From contig CAYPNF010000005.1 of the NCBI GenBank assembly GCA_964411985.1, positions 182,076-246,075 on the forward strand: a stretch of DNA of 64,000 bases. Reading direction: 5' to 3'. The translations under genes and the position numbers were made by a program. Shown here piece by piece: positions 6,234-14,925 of the stretch. The stretch comes from CAYPNF01 sp964411985 (GTDB lineage: Bacteria; Verrucomicrobiota; Verrucomicrobiia; Limisphaerales; J093). How positions within the stretch are numbered: position 1 is the stretch's first letter; each line of letters opens with the position of its first letter. The notes under the pieces were generated by a model. That model saw only the letters and a program-made list of their open reading frames with translations, was not told where the DNA came from and did no database searches.

Positions 6234-8063
6234 ATGAGAAAAACAGCGAAACGACAAACGAAAAAGAAACCAGCCGCAGTTTCTGGATCACCGGGAGCAG
6301 GCGATCAGCCGATGCTTGGGAGTGAGGTGTTGGTGAAATGCCTCGAGCGGGAGGGAGTGGAGGTGATCTTCGCCTATCCTGGGGGGGCCAGCATGGAGAT
6401 CCACCAGGCCCTGACCAAATCCAAGCTGATCCGGACGTATCTTCCGAGGCACGAGCAGGGGGGTGTGTTTGCGGCTGAGGGCTACGCGCGCGCTTCTGGG
6501 AAGGTGGGGGTCTGCATGGCGACCAGCGGGCCAGGGGCCACCAATCTTGTGACAGGCATTGCGGATGCCTATATGGACTCAGTGCCATTGGTGGCGATCA
6601 CGGGGCAGGTGCCGCACCATATGATTGGCAAAGGGGCGTTCCAAGAGACCGATATCTACGGAATGACTCTTCCGGTGGTCAAGCACAGCTATTTGGTTAC
6701 GAAACTGGAGGACCTCCCACGGATTATCAAAGAGGCCTTTTACATCGCGAGCACAGGCCGGCCGGGTCCCGTGTTGGTCGATGTGCCGAAGAATATCCAA
6801 CAGCAGCGGGGCTCGCCAGCGTACCCGTCCAAGGTGGATTTGCGTGGCTATGAACCTAACCGGACTGCGAGCGACGAGGAACTGCAAGAGGTTCTGCGAC
6901 TGATTGAGAAATCGGAAAGGCCTGTTTTGTACGTGGGCGGAGGAGTTGTCACGGGCGGGGCTTCTGCCGAACTGAGGCGCTTTGCCGAACTGCTTCGGAT
7001 TCCGGTCGCGACCACCCTCATGGGTTGCGGTGTTTTTCCCGAAACGCATCCTCTTTCGCTGAAGTGGCTGGGAATGCACGGTTCGGCCTATGCGAATTGG
7101 GCGGTCAGTGAGGCCGATGTGCTACTCGCCTTTGGCGTTCGGTTCGATGATCGTGTGACGGGCAAGGTGGACAAATTCTGCGAGCACGGGACCATCGTGC
7201 ATGTGGATATCGACCCATCCGAGATCAACAAGAACCGCAAAGCGAACCTGGCCATCATCAGCGACGTGAAGTATGCCCTGCAACGCATGAACCAGTTGCT
7301 AAAGGATCGTCCTATTCGGAAGGCACCCGAAGCCTGGGTTCAGCGAGTTACGGAGTGGAAAGTGAAGGCCCCGCTGAAGTACCAGGTGACGGACGAGGTG
7401 CTTCAGTCGAAGCACGTTCAGAATTTCATGGGAGGGGATGCTTCCCAGGTGATCTTGCCCCAGCATGCCATCGCGATGCTACATGAGCTCACCCGAGGCG
7501 AGGCCATCATTACCACTGGCGTCGGACAACATCAGATGTGGGCCGGGCAGTTCTATCAGTATGTTCATCCGCGCCAGTTCATTACGAGCGCAGGTCTGGG
7601 GTCCATGGGTTTCGGTTTTCCCGCGGCTTTGGGAGCCAAGGTGGCATTTCCAGATCGTCAGGTTGTGGACATCGATGGCGATGGTTCCTTCCTGATGAAC
7701 GTGCAGGAATTGGCCACGGCATGCATTGAGAAGATCGCCGTGAAGGCCGTCATCCTGAACAACCAGCATCTGGGTATGGTTGTTCAGTGGGAAGACCGGT
7801 TCTACAAGGGGAACCGAGGACACACTTATTTGGGCAATCCCGAACGAATGCAGGAGATCTACCCGGATTACGTGGGTGTGGCCAAGGCCTTCAACGTGCT
7901 CAGCGAACGGGTCATCTTCAAGCGAGACCTGCGGGCGGCGATGGAACGGATGCTGGAATCGAAGGAACCGTACCTTCTGGATGTCATCACGCCGTACACG
8001 GAGCACGTTCTGCCATTCATCCCGGCAGGCAAAACGGTGCACGAAATGATCTGGCAGCAGTGA
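6234..8063 (+). CDS. ilvB: Acetolactate synthase, large (catalytic) subunit
   Basis: Condenses two pyruvates, or pyruvate and 2-oxobutyrate, in the first common step of Val, Leu and Ile synthesis, using thiamine diphosphate, Mg and FAD. From the ATG at 6234 it has 609 residues. The frame is open to an ATG at 6198, but that codon abuts the terminator U-run and has no ribosome site. A Lys-rich extension of about 25 residues precedes the catalytic core. The ThDP-activating Glu lies in Arg-His-Glu-Gln-Gly-Gly near residue 74. The cofactor motif Gly-Asp-Gly-Ser-Phe, then Asn, lies near 480. Length and domain order fit IlvB/IlvI. No ilvN regulatory subunit or ilvC follows, which is unusual. Expression is predicted to be controlled by the attenuator just upstream. 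Confidence 0.95.
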   Translation: MRKTAKRQTKKKPAAVSGSPGAGDQPMLGSEVLVKCLEREGVEVIFAYPGGASMEIHQALTKSKLIRTYLPRHEQGGVFAAEGYARASGKVGVCMATSGPGATNLVTGIADAYMDSVPLVAITGQVPHHMIGKGAFQETDIYGMTLPVVKHSYLVTKLEDLPRIIKEAFYIASTGRPGPVLVDVPKNIQQQRGSPAYPSKVDLRGYEPNRTASDEELQEVLRLIEKSERPVLYVGGGVVTGGASAELRRFAELLRIPVATTLMGCGVFPETHPLSLKWLGMHGSAYANWAVSEADVLLAFGVRFDDRVTGKVDKFCEHGTIVHVDIDPSEINKNRKANLAIISDVKYALQRMNQLLKDRPIRKAPEAWVQRVTEWKVKAPLKYQVTDEVLQSKHVQNFMGGDASQVILPQHAIAMLHELTRGEAIITTGVGQHQMWAGQFYQYVHPRQFITSAGLGSMGFGFPAALGAKVAFPDRQVVDIDGDGSFLMNVQELATACIEKIAVKAVILNNQHLGMVVQWEDRFYKGNRGHTYLGNPERMQEIYPDYVGVAKAFNVLSERVIFKRDLRAAMERMLESKEPYLLDVITPYTEHVLPFIPAGKTVHEMIWQQ

Positions 8064-8162
8064 GATTCGATTTGCACCACCGGATCCGGTGGCTAATCTG
8101 CTCTTCAAGGGATGCTCACCGCGAGAGCGGTCGGGTTAAGTTTGTTGCGATGCTTTGATCTT

Positions 8163-9221
8163 ATGATCTCGAAGACCGTGAGCTTCTTGGCGGCAGGGGT
8201 GCTTCTGGTGTCGGTCCGGGGTGTGGAGAGGACTTTTGACTTCGCGAAGGATCCGGTGGGCAGCATGCCTGCCGGTTTTCGCTCGGTACTGAGTGGTACT
8301 GGCAAGCCGGGCGAGTGGTTGATCTTGCAAGAGGATGTCCCTTCGGCTTTCGCTCCCCTGAACCCGAACGCTCCCTCCGTAGCACGCAAGGCCGTTGTGG
8401 CGCAGACCTCTCGCGATCCTGAAGACGAGCGGTTTCCGATGCTGGTTTATGAGGATGAGGTTTTCCGGGACTTCAGACTGAGTGTCCGGTTCAAGGCTGT
8501 GGCAGGCGGGATCGAGCAGATGGCGGGCATTGCTTTCCGGCTCCAAGACGAGAGGAACTACTACGTCGTGCGGGCCAGTTCGCTGGGAAACACATTCCGC
8601 TTCTATCGGGTGAGCGAAGGGCGGCGGGATCGTCCCATCGGCCCGGATATCGAGATCCCTAAGGGCGTTTGGCATGAACTGGGGGTCGAATGTAAGGGTA
8701 ATCGGTTCAAATTATCCCTGAACGGAAAGCAGGCCATTCCTGACCTGACGGATGGGTCCTTTTCGGAAGGCAAGATTGCATTTTGGACCAAGTCGGATTC
8801 TGTGAGTTACTTCACGGACCTCAAGATCGAGTACGACCCCCGCGACATTCTTGCCAAGACCCTGGTGAAGGACGTGATGAAGAAGTACCCTCGGATTCTC
8901 GGGATCCGGGTTCTTGCCACCACCCCAAAGCGTTCCGAGTTGCACGTGGTGGCCAGTACGGACGAGAACCAGTTGGGCCAGGCCGCGACTCAGGGGGAGC
9001 TGGATACACAAAAGAAGGATCTGCCTCACGCAGGGAAATCTCAGGGACGGATGCGGGTGGCGATGCCGATTCACGACAAGAACGGAGACGCATTCGGGGT
9101 GGTGCACCTGGAACTGGAATCATTCACGGGGCAAACGGACGAAAACGCTATTTCACGTGCGCTACCAATCGTGAGAATGATCCAAGGACGGTTGAGTTCG
9201 CCCCAGGATTTGCTGGAGTGA
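8163..9221 (+). CDS. Exported protein with concanavalin-like (LamG/DUF1080-type) domain
   Basis: Encodes 352 residues from the ATG at 8163, which gives a clean signal peptide (Met-Ile-Ser-Lys, then a hydrophobic core ending near residue 20). The frame is open to 8112, but the extra residues would bury the signal. Residues of about 65-225 contain the beta-sandwich pattern of concanavalin-like lectin/glucanase domains: a Phe-Arg-Asp-Phe-Arg-Leu-Ser-Val-Arg-Phe strand, Ala-Gly-Ile-Ala-Phe-Arg, and Gly-Lys-Ile-Ala-Phe-Trp-Thr-Lys near the end. The last 120 residues form a separate, unassigned alpha/beta region. No catalytic residues are identified. It probably acts in the periplasm, perhaps binding carbohydrate. 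It is 99 bases downstream of ilvB and may be independent. Confidence 0.65.
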   Translation: MISKTVSFLAAGVLLVSVRGVERTFDFAKDPVGSMPAGFRSVLSGTGKPGEWLILQEDVPSAFAPLNPNAPSVARKAVVAQTSRDPEDERFPMLVYEDEVFRDFRLSVRFKAVAGGIEQMAGIAFRLQDERNYYVVRASSLGNTFRFYRVSEGRRDRPIGPDIEIPKGVWHELGVECKGNRFKLSLNGKQAIPDLTDGSFSEGKIAFWTKSDSVSYFTDLKIEYDPRDILAKTLVKDVMKKYPRILGIRVLATTPKRSELHVVASTDENQLGQAATQGELDTQKKDLPHAGKSQGRMRVAMPIHDKNGDAFGVVHLELESFTGQTDENAISRALPIVRMIQGRLSSPQDLLE

Positions 9222-9292
9222 TTGGGACTCCCACCTCCATCTGGACTCAACCCTGCGGATTGGCCGAGGGTTCTCCATCGTGGTAGAGGCTT

Positions 9293-10189
9293 TCAAGCGG
9301 GTCCCAAGGTCTGCATGGTATTCAACACCGCGCGGACGCGGGGGACCTCGTGGGTTCGGAATAGGTCCGTTTTGCCCATCGCCGCGAGGACAGCAAAGAA
9401 GGGTTCCGCGCATCGCACTTCCTCACCAAAGAACTCGAACGCGTGAGGAAGGGCGTGGCAAGTGGGGTAGCCGAGTTTTCGAAGTCGGAACGTGTTGAGG
9501 AACACATTCATCTGGTGTCGCACCCGGGTTGAGCTGTCCTGCAGGTTTCGATAGTAGAAGCCCAGTCCTGGATCGATGATGATCCGGGAGACCCCTTGAC
9601 GTGATGCGGCCTCGATCTGGCGCGCAAAGTGTTCATACATCAGTGCGACGGGATCCGCACTGAAGCTGAACTCCTCCACTTCACGTACGTTTCGTCCCTG
9701 GACATAGCACAGGATCACAGCGGCTTGGTGTTCAGCTGCCAGTGCATACATTTCGGAGGCATGTTCCGTTCCGGTCAGGTTCAAGACCGCCGCCCCAGCC
9801 TCGAGACACGCTCGAGCGACGGTGAGATGGTAGGTTTCCACGGAGACGATGACGCCTTGACTTGCCAGTCCGGCGACGACCGGAACCAGGGAACTCGCCT
9901 GGAGCGCATCGTCGACCCTCGCCGCGTGAGCTAGGGTGGATTCAGCCCCAACATCCACCAAGTCCGCCCCTTGGGCCTTCAAGAGAAGGCCTCGTCGCAC
10001 GGCAGCATCCGCCGTAAGGCATACGCTCTCGCGGTACCAGGAGTCGGAGGAGAGATTAACTACTCCCATGATGCCAGGACGCGAGTTGAAAGGGAACCAC
10101 TTGCCCCCTACGGCAAACTCGGCCACCCGCAGGTCTTCAGCTTCAGGGTGTTCATAAGCTAGTTTGGCTAGACTGAACAAATTCAGCAT
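9293..10189 (-). CDS. Dihydropteroate synthase-family protein (divergent)
   Basis: Encodes 298 residues from the ATG at 10189 (a TTG at 10195 is also possible). The pterin-binding TIM-barrel signatures are visible. Gly-Ile-Met-Gly-Val-Val-Asn-Leu-Ser-Ser-Asp-Ser matches the FolP motif IMGxxNxTPDSF. Asp-Leu-Val-Asp-Val-Gly-Ala-Glu-Ser-Thr matches the second motif. Ile-Ile-Ile-Asp-Pro-Gly-Leu-Gly-Phe matches DPGxGF. Near the end Arg-Thr-His-Glu-Val corresponds to RVHDV. However, the region that normally carries Ser-Arg-Lys, which holds the p-aminobenzoate/pterin lysine, reads Thr-Cys-His-Ala-Leu-Pro-His-Ala. It may be a paralogue with another pterin-related role rather than the folate enzyme. 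No other folate genes are adjacent. Confidence 0.75.
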   Translation of the reverse strand: MLNLFSLAKLAYEHPEAEDLRVAEFAVGGKWFPFNSRPGIMGVVNLSSDSWYRESVCLTADAAVRRGLLLKAQGADLVDVGAESTLAHAARVDDALQASSLVPVVAGLASQGVIVSVETYHLTVARACLEAGAAVLNLTGTEHASEMYALAAEHQAAVILCYVQGRNVREVEEFSFSADPVALMYEHFARQIEAASRQGVSRIIIDPGLGFYYRNLQDSSTRVRHQMNVFLNTFRLRKLGYPTCHALPHAFEFFGEEVRCAEPFFAVLAAMGKTDLFRTHEVPRVRAVLNTMQTLGPA

Positions 10190-10195
10190 GGCCAA

Positions 10196-10544
10196 TGTTA
10201 ATCTTCATCTTGCGAAAATGCGAGGATAGCTTCGGCCTAGTGGGGGGAAGCGACTCCGGTAGGGAGGGATGGTGGAAACTTAAGTCCAAACGTTCTCGTG
10301 AGCACGTGCTGCGCTTAGAAACCTTGTATTACCCTCCTTCTGTTTCCAATAGCCCTGGAATTCGTTTTGCTGGGAAAAGCGCACCACAGAGACGTACCTC
10401 AAGCTCCCACCCTTCCTGCGCACGGAACGCCGCGCTGTGGTTGCGGTAGAGTAAAAGTTGGTCCCTCGACGCCGGGTGTGGATCGAATCAGAAGAGCGGG
10501 CGCCGGCCCGGCGCAGTCGGCACCCGCTCCAGGTCACTCTTTCC
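10196..10544. other. Intergenic region without a convincing gene
   Basis: Lies downstream of the histidine kinase gene (minus strand) and upstream of the DHPS-like gene (minus strand), so it may hold the latter's promoter. Open frames on both strands have no recognisable domain, start signal or typical composition. An imperfect GC-rich inverted repeat (about 10493-10530) sits just beyond the kinase stop but lacks a U-run, so it is not called as a terminator. Confidence 0.5.
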
Positions 10545-13500
10545 CTACACTCGGAGGGCGAGAGTCACTACGACGCCGCCCTCACGAGCATTGCATACAT
10601 CGATCGCTCCCCCATGCATCTGAATGATTTTCTTAACAACCGACAATCCCAAGCCTGTCCCCTGGCCAGCAGACTTTGTGGTGAAGAAGGGATCAAAGAT
10701 CCGAGCCAGGTGCTCTTGGGCAATTCCGGGGCCGTTATCCTGGACCTCGGCCACGACGATTCGCTCGCCGGGACGGAACTGCTCGGCTACGGCTCCATTT
10801 ACGTGAAGGTCTTCTTGGAGACGCCCTGACCGGGTCGTGATCAATAGGGAGCCGTGTTGGGACATGGCCTGGAGGGCGTTGATGCAGAGATTGAGGAAGA
10901 CTTGCTCCATCTTACGGGCGTCCATCCGTACTAGAGGAAGACCGGACTCTAAACGACACACGACGTTGGCCCCGGTCCCAAGCAGCTCGGAGTTCAAAAG
11001 CCGCAAACACCGTTCCACGATCTCATTGAGATCACCCTCATGGAGTTCAAAGGCAGTATCCCTTGATAGCTGCAAGAGTTCCTTGACAATGGCATCGGCG
11101 CGTCGCACAGCATCTCGCATATCGGTCAGGGCCGTTGCGACGTTCTCGCCTGGTTCTCTCAGGCAACCCCCCACGTAGTCCAACCCGATGAGGATGGTCT
11201 GCAGTGGATTCTTGACTTCGTGTGCGACTCCGGCTGCGAGCGTGCCGATGCACTCCATTTTGGCGGCCTGGATCAATTGACACTGGGTTTGTAGCAATTC
11301 TTCATGCGACGCTCGGAGTTGCCTGATGGTCTCCTTCAGGGTCTCTTGGCTGCGCTCCAGCTCCGCATAGGCTGCTCGCAATTGTCCCTCCGCCTGCTTA
11401 CGGCCGGTGAGGTCTAAGTGGGAGCCTGCCATGCGGAGTGGCTTGCCTTCGGCATCCCGCAAGGCAAAGCCACGGGCGAGGATCCAACGATAGCTTCCAT
11501 CCTTGTGGCGCAGACGGTGCTCGAGTTCGTACGCAGGGCTTTGACCCGAGAAGTAGGCTTCGATGGCTCCCCAAGCGCGCGCGAGGTCTTCGGGATGCAG
11601 CAGGCGTTCCCACTCAGCAAAAGTGTTCCCGATCTCATGCTCCTCGTAGCCGAGCATGCTCTTCCAGCGCGGCGAGAAGTACACTTCGTTGGTGATGACG
11701 TTCCAGTCCCAGATTCCATCGTTCGTTCCTTGTACCGCCAGGGCAAAGCGCTCCTGGCTCTCCCGTAGCGCGGCTTCGGCCTCCTTGCGCCTGGTAATGT
11801 CCACAACAACGCCGTCCAGGAAGGTTGCTCCCTGTCCGTTGGTTTCCATTGTAGCCGTCACGGCGGCCCAAAACTTGCGCCCGCGCAGGCTCTTGAGCTC
11901 CAACTCCTCGTCCTTGACGTAACCGACGCGACTGATCTTCTTAATGAACTCTTTACGCTTAGCAGGATCCACATAGAGATCCATGACGCTATGGCTCAGC
12001 AGTTCCTCTTTCGACGTTGCCTCAAACATAGCGACAATGGCGGGATTCGCTTCGAGGAACTGGCCCTGCTCGCCCCCCGTGTTTCGATAAACACCAACGG
12101 CGAGGTTGTCGACCAATTCATGATAGCGCCTTTCAGTATTGGCCAGTTGCTTTTCGGCACGCTTACGTTCGGTCACATCTTCTACTATGCCGAGGTAATG
12201 GGTTTTCTGCCCGTTCTCGTCGAGCACCGGCATTAGCCGAAAGTCCGCCCAGAAAGAGGTGCCGTCCCGGCGATATTCCCGCACGATCGTACGGTCTGTA
12301 TCACCGGCTTGAAGGATCGCAGGCAACCCAGGAACTTCGGCCTGACCAGCAAGGTTCCGGAGGACGCACATGGTGTCGTCACCTGGAGGTTTCTGCGCGG
12401 AATAGCCGGTCATTCTCTGAAACGCCGGATTGGCATAGATCATCGGGCAGTTGTCCAGTCTTGCATCCAGGATGAAGATTCCGTTCTTAGCGCAGGCCAT
12501 GGCGTGATCCTGAAGGCGAAGGTGCGCGGTCATGTCATCGGCCAGTGCCTGAGCGCGCTGCCTGGTGCTGGCCACCGATCGTGCAATGCCAAAGACGAGC
12601 ATGCTGATGGACAAACCAACCGCGGCGGCAGGGACTAAGCCAGGGGCCGAGAACCAGGAAGTCCGGTGAAACGACGGACTCGGCCGGAAACGGATTGTCC
12701 AGACACGATTTGCGCATTCGAAAGTAGTGACGCGTTCAGGCACAGCTCGTGAGCTTGGCACGCCCCCCCCATAAGGGAGCTGGCCCTTAGCAAGCGGCGT
12801 GGCAGCCAGTAGGCTAGTGCCATCAAAGACTTCGACATCCAGCTCTGCATGGCCTAGACCGTGAACCCGCGCCAAGAGGTCCTCGACCACAAATGCGGCA
12901 TAGACCCATCCTAGTAGGCCACCCCTTTGTAGCGCGGCGTTCGTGGCCTGGACCCCATTCGAATAGACCGGCAGGAGCAGAAGAAGGCCGGGTGCTTTTG
13001 GGGCCTGCACGAGGGTGATCGCGTGCGTTAACGTGGCTCTGCCGCTATCCCGTGCCGTCTCGGCCGCCTGGCGCCGATTGGACTCGCTGCCGATGTCATA
13101 GCCCAAGGCTGATCGATTGGAGTCTCGAGGCTCGACAAATCTCACCACGAAGTGTTCGTCGCTTGAGGTTTGGGGGTGAATCTGAAAATCGGCGAGGCCA
13201 TGGTTGCTCGAGACGTCCTGGCGGGCCTGATGCAGAAAATCAGACAGGGTGCCGGAGGGAACTCGCTGGATGAATCCCAAGGCGTGCAGACCTGGAACAC
13301 TGTTGGATAGATCCAGGTTCTCCACGTAAGCCCTCCACTCATCATGGGCGACGGGGGGATGGATCACCCACAGGGCCCGCGCACCGTTGAGCAGCCGGAC
13401 ATGGCGATCCATTTCTTGCACCAGGTCGTTCCGAAACCGCTCGGTCCGCGTGAAGAACCTTGCTTGGTCGCGGGAACGGAGTTCCTGCCAGGCAGCCAGG

Positions 13501-13640
13501 CTGGCCAGCACGGTGGCGATTACGCTAATTCCCAGTACCAGAAATGCTGTTCCAGGCCGGGCCAAAGCGCGATAGAACCCTTCTCCCCAAGGACGGAGGG
13601 GAGCCTCCTGACTGATTGCTGGGCTTGGCAAGTCCTTCAT
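10545..13640 (-). CDS. Membrane sensor histidine kinase with CHASE and multiple PAS domains
   Basis: Encodes 1031 residues. The first membrane helix is near 30-50. A CHASE-type periplasmic sensor spans about 80-300 (Leu-Leu-Asn-Gly-Ala-Arg-Ala-Leu-Trp, Gly-Leu-His-Ala-Leu-Gly-Phe). A second helix lies near 330-355. Three PAS/PAC units follow at about 375-495, 500-620 and 625-750, several ending in the Asp-Xaa-Thr-Xaa-Arg-Lys linker. A coiled coil leads to HisKA with His-Glu-Val-Lys-Asn-Pro-Leu near 815. The ATPase domain shows Asn-Ala-Leu-Gln-Ala-Met (N box), Asp-Asn-Gly-Pro-Gly-Ile (G1), Phe-Phe-Thr-Thr-Lys and Gly-Thr-Gly-Leu-Gly-Leu (G2). The HATPase is of the NtrB-like class. The lone receiver gene 67 bases upstream is its likely partner. 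CHASE domains usually sense small extracellular ligands; the ligand is unknown. Confidence 0.92.
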   Translation of the reverse strand: MKDLPSPAISQEAPLRPWGEGFYRALARPGTAFLVLGISVIATVLASLAAWQELRSRDQARFFTRTERFRNDLVQEMDRHVRLLNGARALWVIHPPVAHDEWRAYVENLDLSNSVPGLHALGFIQRVPSGTLSDFLHQARQDVSSNHGLADFQIHPQTSSDEHFVVRFVEPRDSNRSALGYDIGSESNRRQAAETARDSGRATLTHAITLVQAPKAPGLLLLLPVYSNGVQATNAALQRGGLLGWVYAAFVVEDLLARVHGLGHAELDVEVFDGTSLLAATPLAKGQLPYGGGVPSSRAVPERVTTFECANRVWTIRFRPSPSFHRTSWFSAPGLVPAAAVGLSISMLVFGIARSVASTRQRAQALADDMTAHLRLQDHAMACAKNGIFILDARLDNCPMIYANPAFQRMTGYSAQKPPGDDTMCVLRNLAGQAEVPGLPAILQAGDTDRTIVREYRRDGTSFWADFRLMPVLDENGQKTHYLGIVEDVTERKRAEKQLANTERRYHELVDNLAVGVYRNTGGEQGQFLEANPAIVAMFEATSKEELLSHSVMDLYVDPAKRKEFIKKISRVGYVKDEELELKSLRGRKFWAAVTATMETNGQGATFLDGVVVDITRRKEAEAALRESQERFALAVQGTNDGIWDWNVITNEVYFSPRWKSMLGYEEHEIGNTFAEWERLLHPEDLARAWGAIEAYFSGQSPAYELEHRLRHKDGSYRWILARGFALRDAEGKPLRMAGSHLDLTGRKQAEGQLRAAYAELERSQETLKETIRQLRASHEELLQTQCQLIQAAKMECIGTLAAGVAHEVKNPLQTILIGLDYVGGCLREPGENVATALTDMRDAVRRADAIVKELLQLSRDTAFELHEGDLNEIVERCLRLLNSELLGTGANVVCRLESGLPLVRMDARKMEQVFLNLCINALQAMSQHGSLLITTRSGRLQEDLHVNGAVAEQFRPGERIVVAEVQDNGPGIAQEHLARIFDPFFTTKSAGQGTGLGLSVVKKIIQMHGGAIDVCNAREGGVVVTLALRV

Positions 13641-13707
13641 GTCGGTGCCGTGGTTCGCGTTTCGACATCAGGGTCATAGAGCCCGGCGGTCATGACACTC
13701 CCCGGGG

Positions 13708-14106
13708 TTACTGAGCCTGAGCATGTTTCTGGATCCCCAGCTTCTCCTGAAGGCACTGGGTGAGCTCCTTAAGGTCCACCGGCTTGGCCAAGAAGGGGAG
13801 GCCGCCGATTTCCCCCTGGTGGGCTCGTACCTCATCCCGCCGGGCCGCGGCTGTCAGAAAGACGATCGGCACATTCCGCAAGTGTGAGACAGACTTAAAC
13901 TGTGCCGCCAAGGCGCCGCCGTCGATTCCCGGCATCATCACGTCCATCAAGACTAGGTGCGGCAGGAACTGGTTCGCGGCTTGAAGCCCTCTGCAGGGAT
14001 CGTTTTCCACCCGAACTACATAGCGGCCACCCTGTTCGAGACTCATTTTCAACAAGCGCGTGAAGGGCACTTCGTCATCCACAATCATGATTCGCTTTTT
14101 GTCCAT
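13708..14106 (-). CDS. Single-domain response regulator (CheY-like receiver)
   Basis: Encodes 132 residues, just one receiver domain. It shows the acidic pair in Val-Asp-Asp-Glu near residues 9-12, the phospho-acceptor Asp in Leu-Met-Asp-Val-Met-Met-Pro-Gly, the switch Thr in Phe-Leu-Thr-Ala-Ala, and the conserved Lys in Leu-Ala-Lys-Pro-Val. No output domain is present, so it should signal by protein-protein contact or phosphorelay. It lies directly upstream of, and on the same strand as, the CHASE/PAS histidine kinase and is probably transcribed with it. Confidence 0.92.
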   Translation of the reverse strand: MDKKRIMIVDDEVPFTRLLKMSLEQGGRYVVRVENDPCRGLQAANQFLPHLVLMDVMMPGIDGGALAAQFKSVSHLRNVPIVFLTAAARRDEVRAHQGEIGGLPFLAKPVDLKELTQCLQEKLGIQKHAQAQ

Positions 14107-14367
14107 AGATTCGCTCCTACGCTTTTATTCCTCTACACTCAATCGGGTATTGGGTTGCTTTGATTGAAACCGTGGGCAACTGGGCCTCGTGGCTAGCGGC
14201 AACGGTTTCTGGTCTTGCCATTTCAAGGCGTTATTCAGTGCGAAATCACGCCACGGATTCCGAAAAATCTTTCAGAGTAGGAGATGGTGGACGATGTAGG
14301 AGAACGGAAAATGCCTCAGCAGCGAGGAAAGTGCCACGAATTGGAAGGAGAGGGAGCGTGTCCGCCA

Positions 14368-14895
14368 CTAGGAATCCAGTTCCATGCTGTCAAAAAGAAT
14401 TGCCAGCTGGATTCGCGCTTCTGCTTCCAGTTCACAGGTCCACGCCTCGGGTTTCATCCCCTTAGAAGCCTGTTCAGCCGGTCCTGAGCATGGAGCCGTG
14501 GTTCCTGATCTGACCAGCGCCTCATGGATGAGCCCTGTCAGGCAGCTCCGTAACAAACCCCGATTTTCACGCCGGAAGCAGCGAATTTGGTAGTTTTGCA
14601 CCCATTTGTCTCCGAAAAGCCGCTTGAGGTTCTCCTGATTGAAGGAAAGCTCTTCGATTTCCTGAGAGCTATAAATACCCGCAGCATAGCAATATACCAG
14701 CAAAGGGACCATTACGGGCGGGCATACATGCTGACATTTTACTTTTGTGCAGGTCTCGAAACACGCCAGATTTTCTCGGTTAGCCAGCTCCAATGCCAGT
14801 TCGTAGAGAACCTCAGTCCCCAGAAGAGTGAGGTCCGTCATCTCGATCTCAGGCTCCACGCTCCACTCCGTTTCTCGGTAGTCCGAGCTATTCAT
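14368..14895 (-). CDS. Stand-alone DUF772-like (transposase N-terminal) domain protein
   Basis: Encodes 175 residues. Residues of about 58-120 resemble the N-terminal helical domain of IS1182/IS5-type transposases (DUF772): a Pro-Xaa-Xaa-Met-Val-Pro-Leu-Leu-Val-Tyr-Cys-Tyr-Ala-Ala-Gly helix, Tyr-Ser-Ser-Gln-Glu-Ile-Glu, a Phe-Gly-Asp-Lys-Trp-Val-Gln turn, and Phe-Arg-Arg-Glu-Asn-Arg-Gly. Just before it lies a cysteine cluster, Cys45, Cys49, Cys54 and Cys58, that could bind a metal. No DDE catalytic domain follows, no terminal inverted repeats were seen, and the frame is intact with its own start. It could be a domesticated DNA-binding protein rather than a transposase relic. It sits between the response regulator and the WD40 kinase. 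Confidence 0.6.
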   Translation of the reverse strand: MNSSDYRETEWSVEPEIEMTDLTLLGTEVLYELALELANRENLACFETCTKVKCQHVCPPVMVPLLVYCYAAGIYSSQEIEELSFNQENLKRLFGDKWVQNYQIRCFRRENRGLLRSCLTGLIHEALVRSGTTAPCSGPAEQASKGMKPEAWTCELEAEARIQLAILFDSMELDS

Positions 14896-14925
14896 GTTGC
14901 TCTTCAGGTTTGAGCCTTCGCGCGC

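Noticed and set aside
10280..10537. Minus-strand 85-codon frame between the histidine kinase and DHPS-like genes
   Set aside because: Arg/Ser-rich translation with no domain or ribosome site; probably chance in GC-rich DNA.
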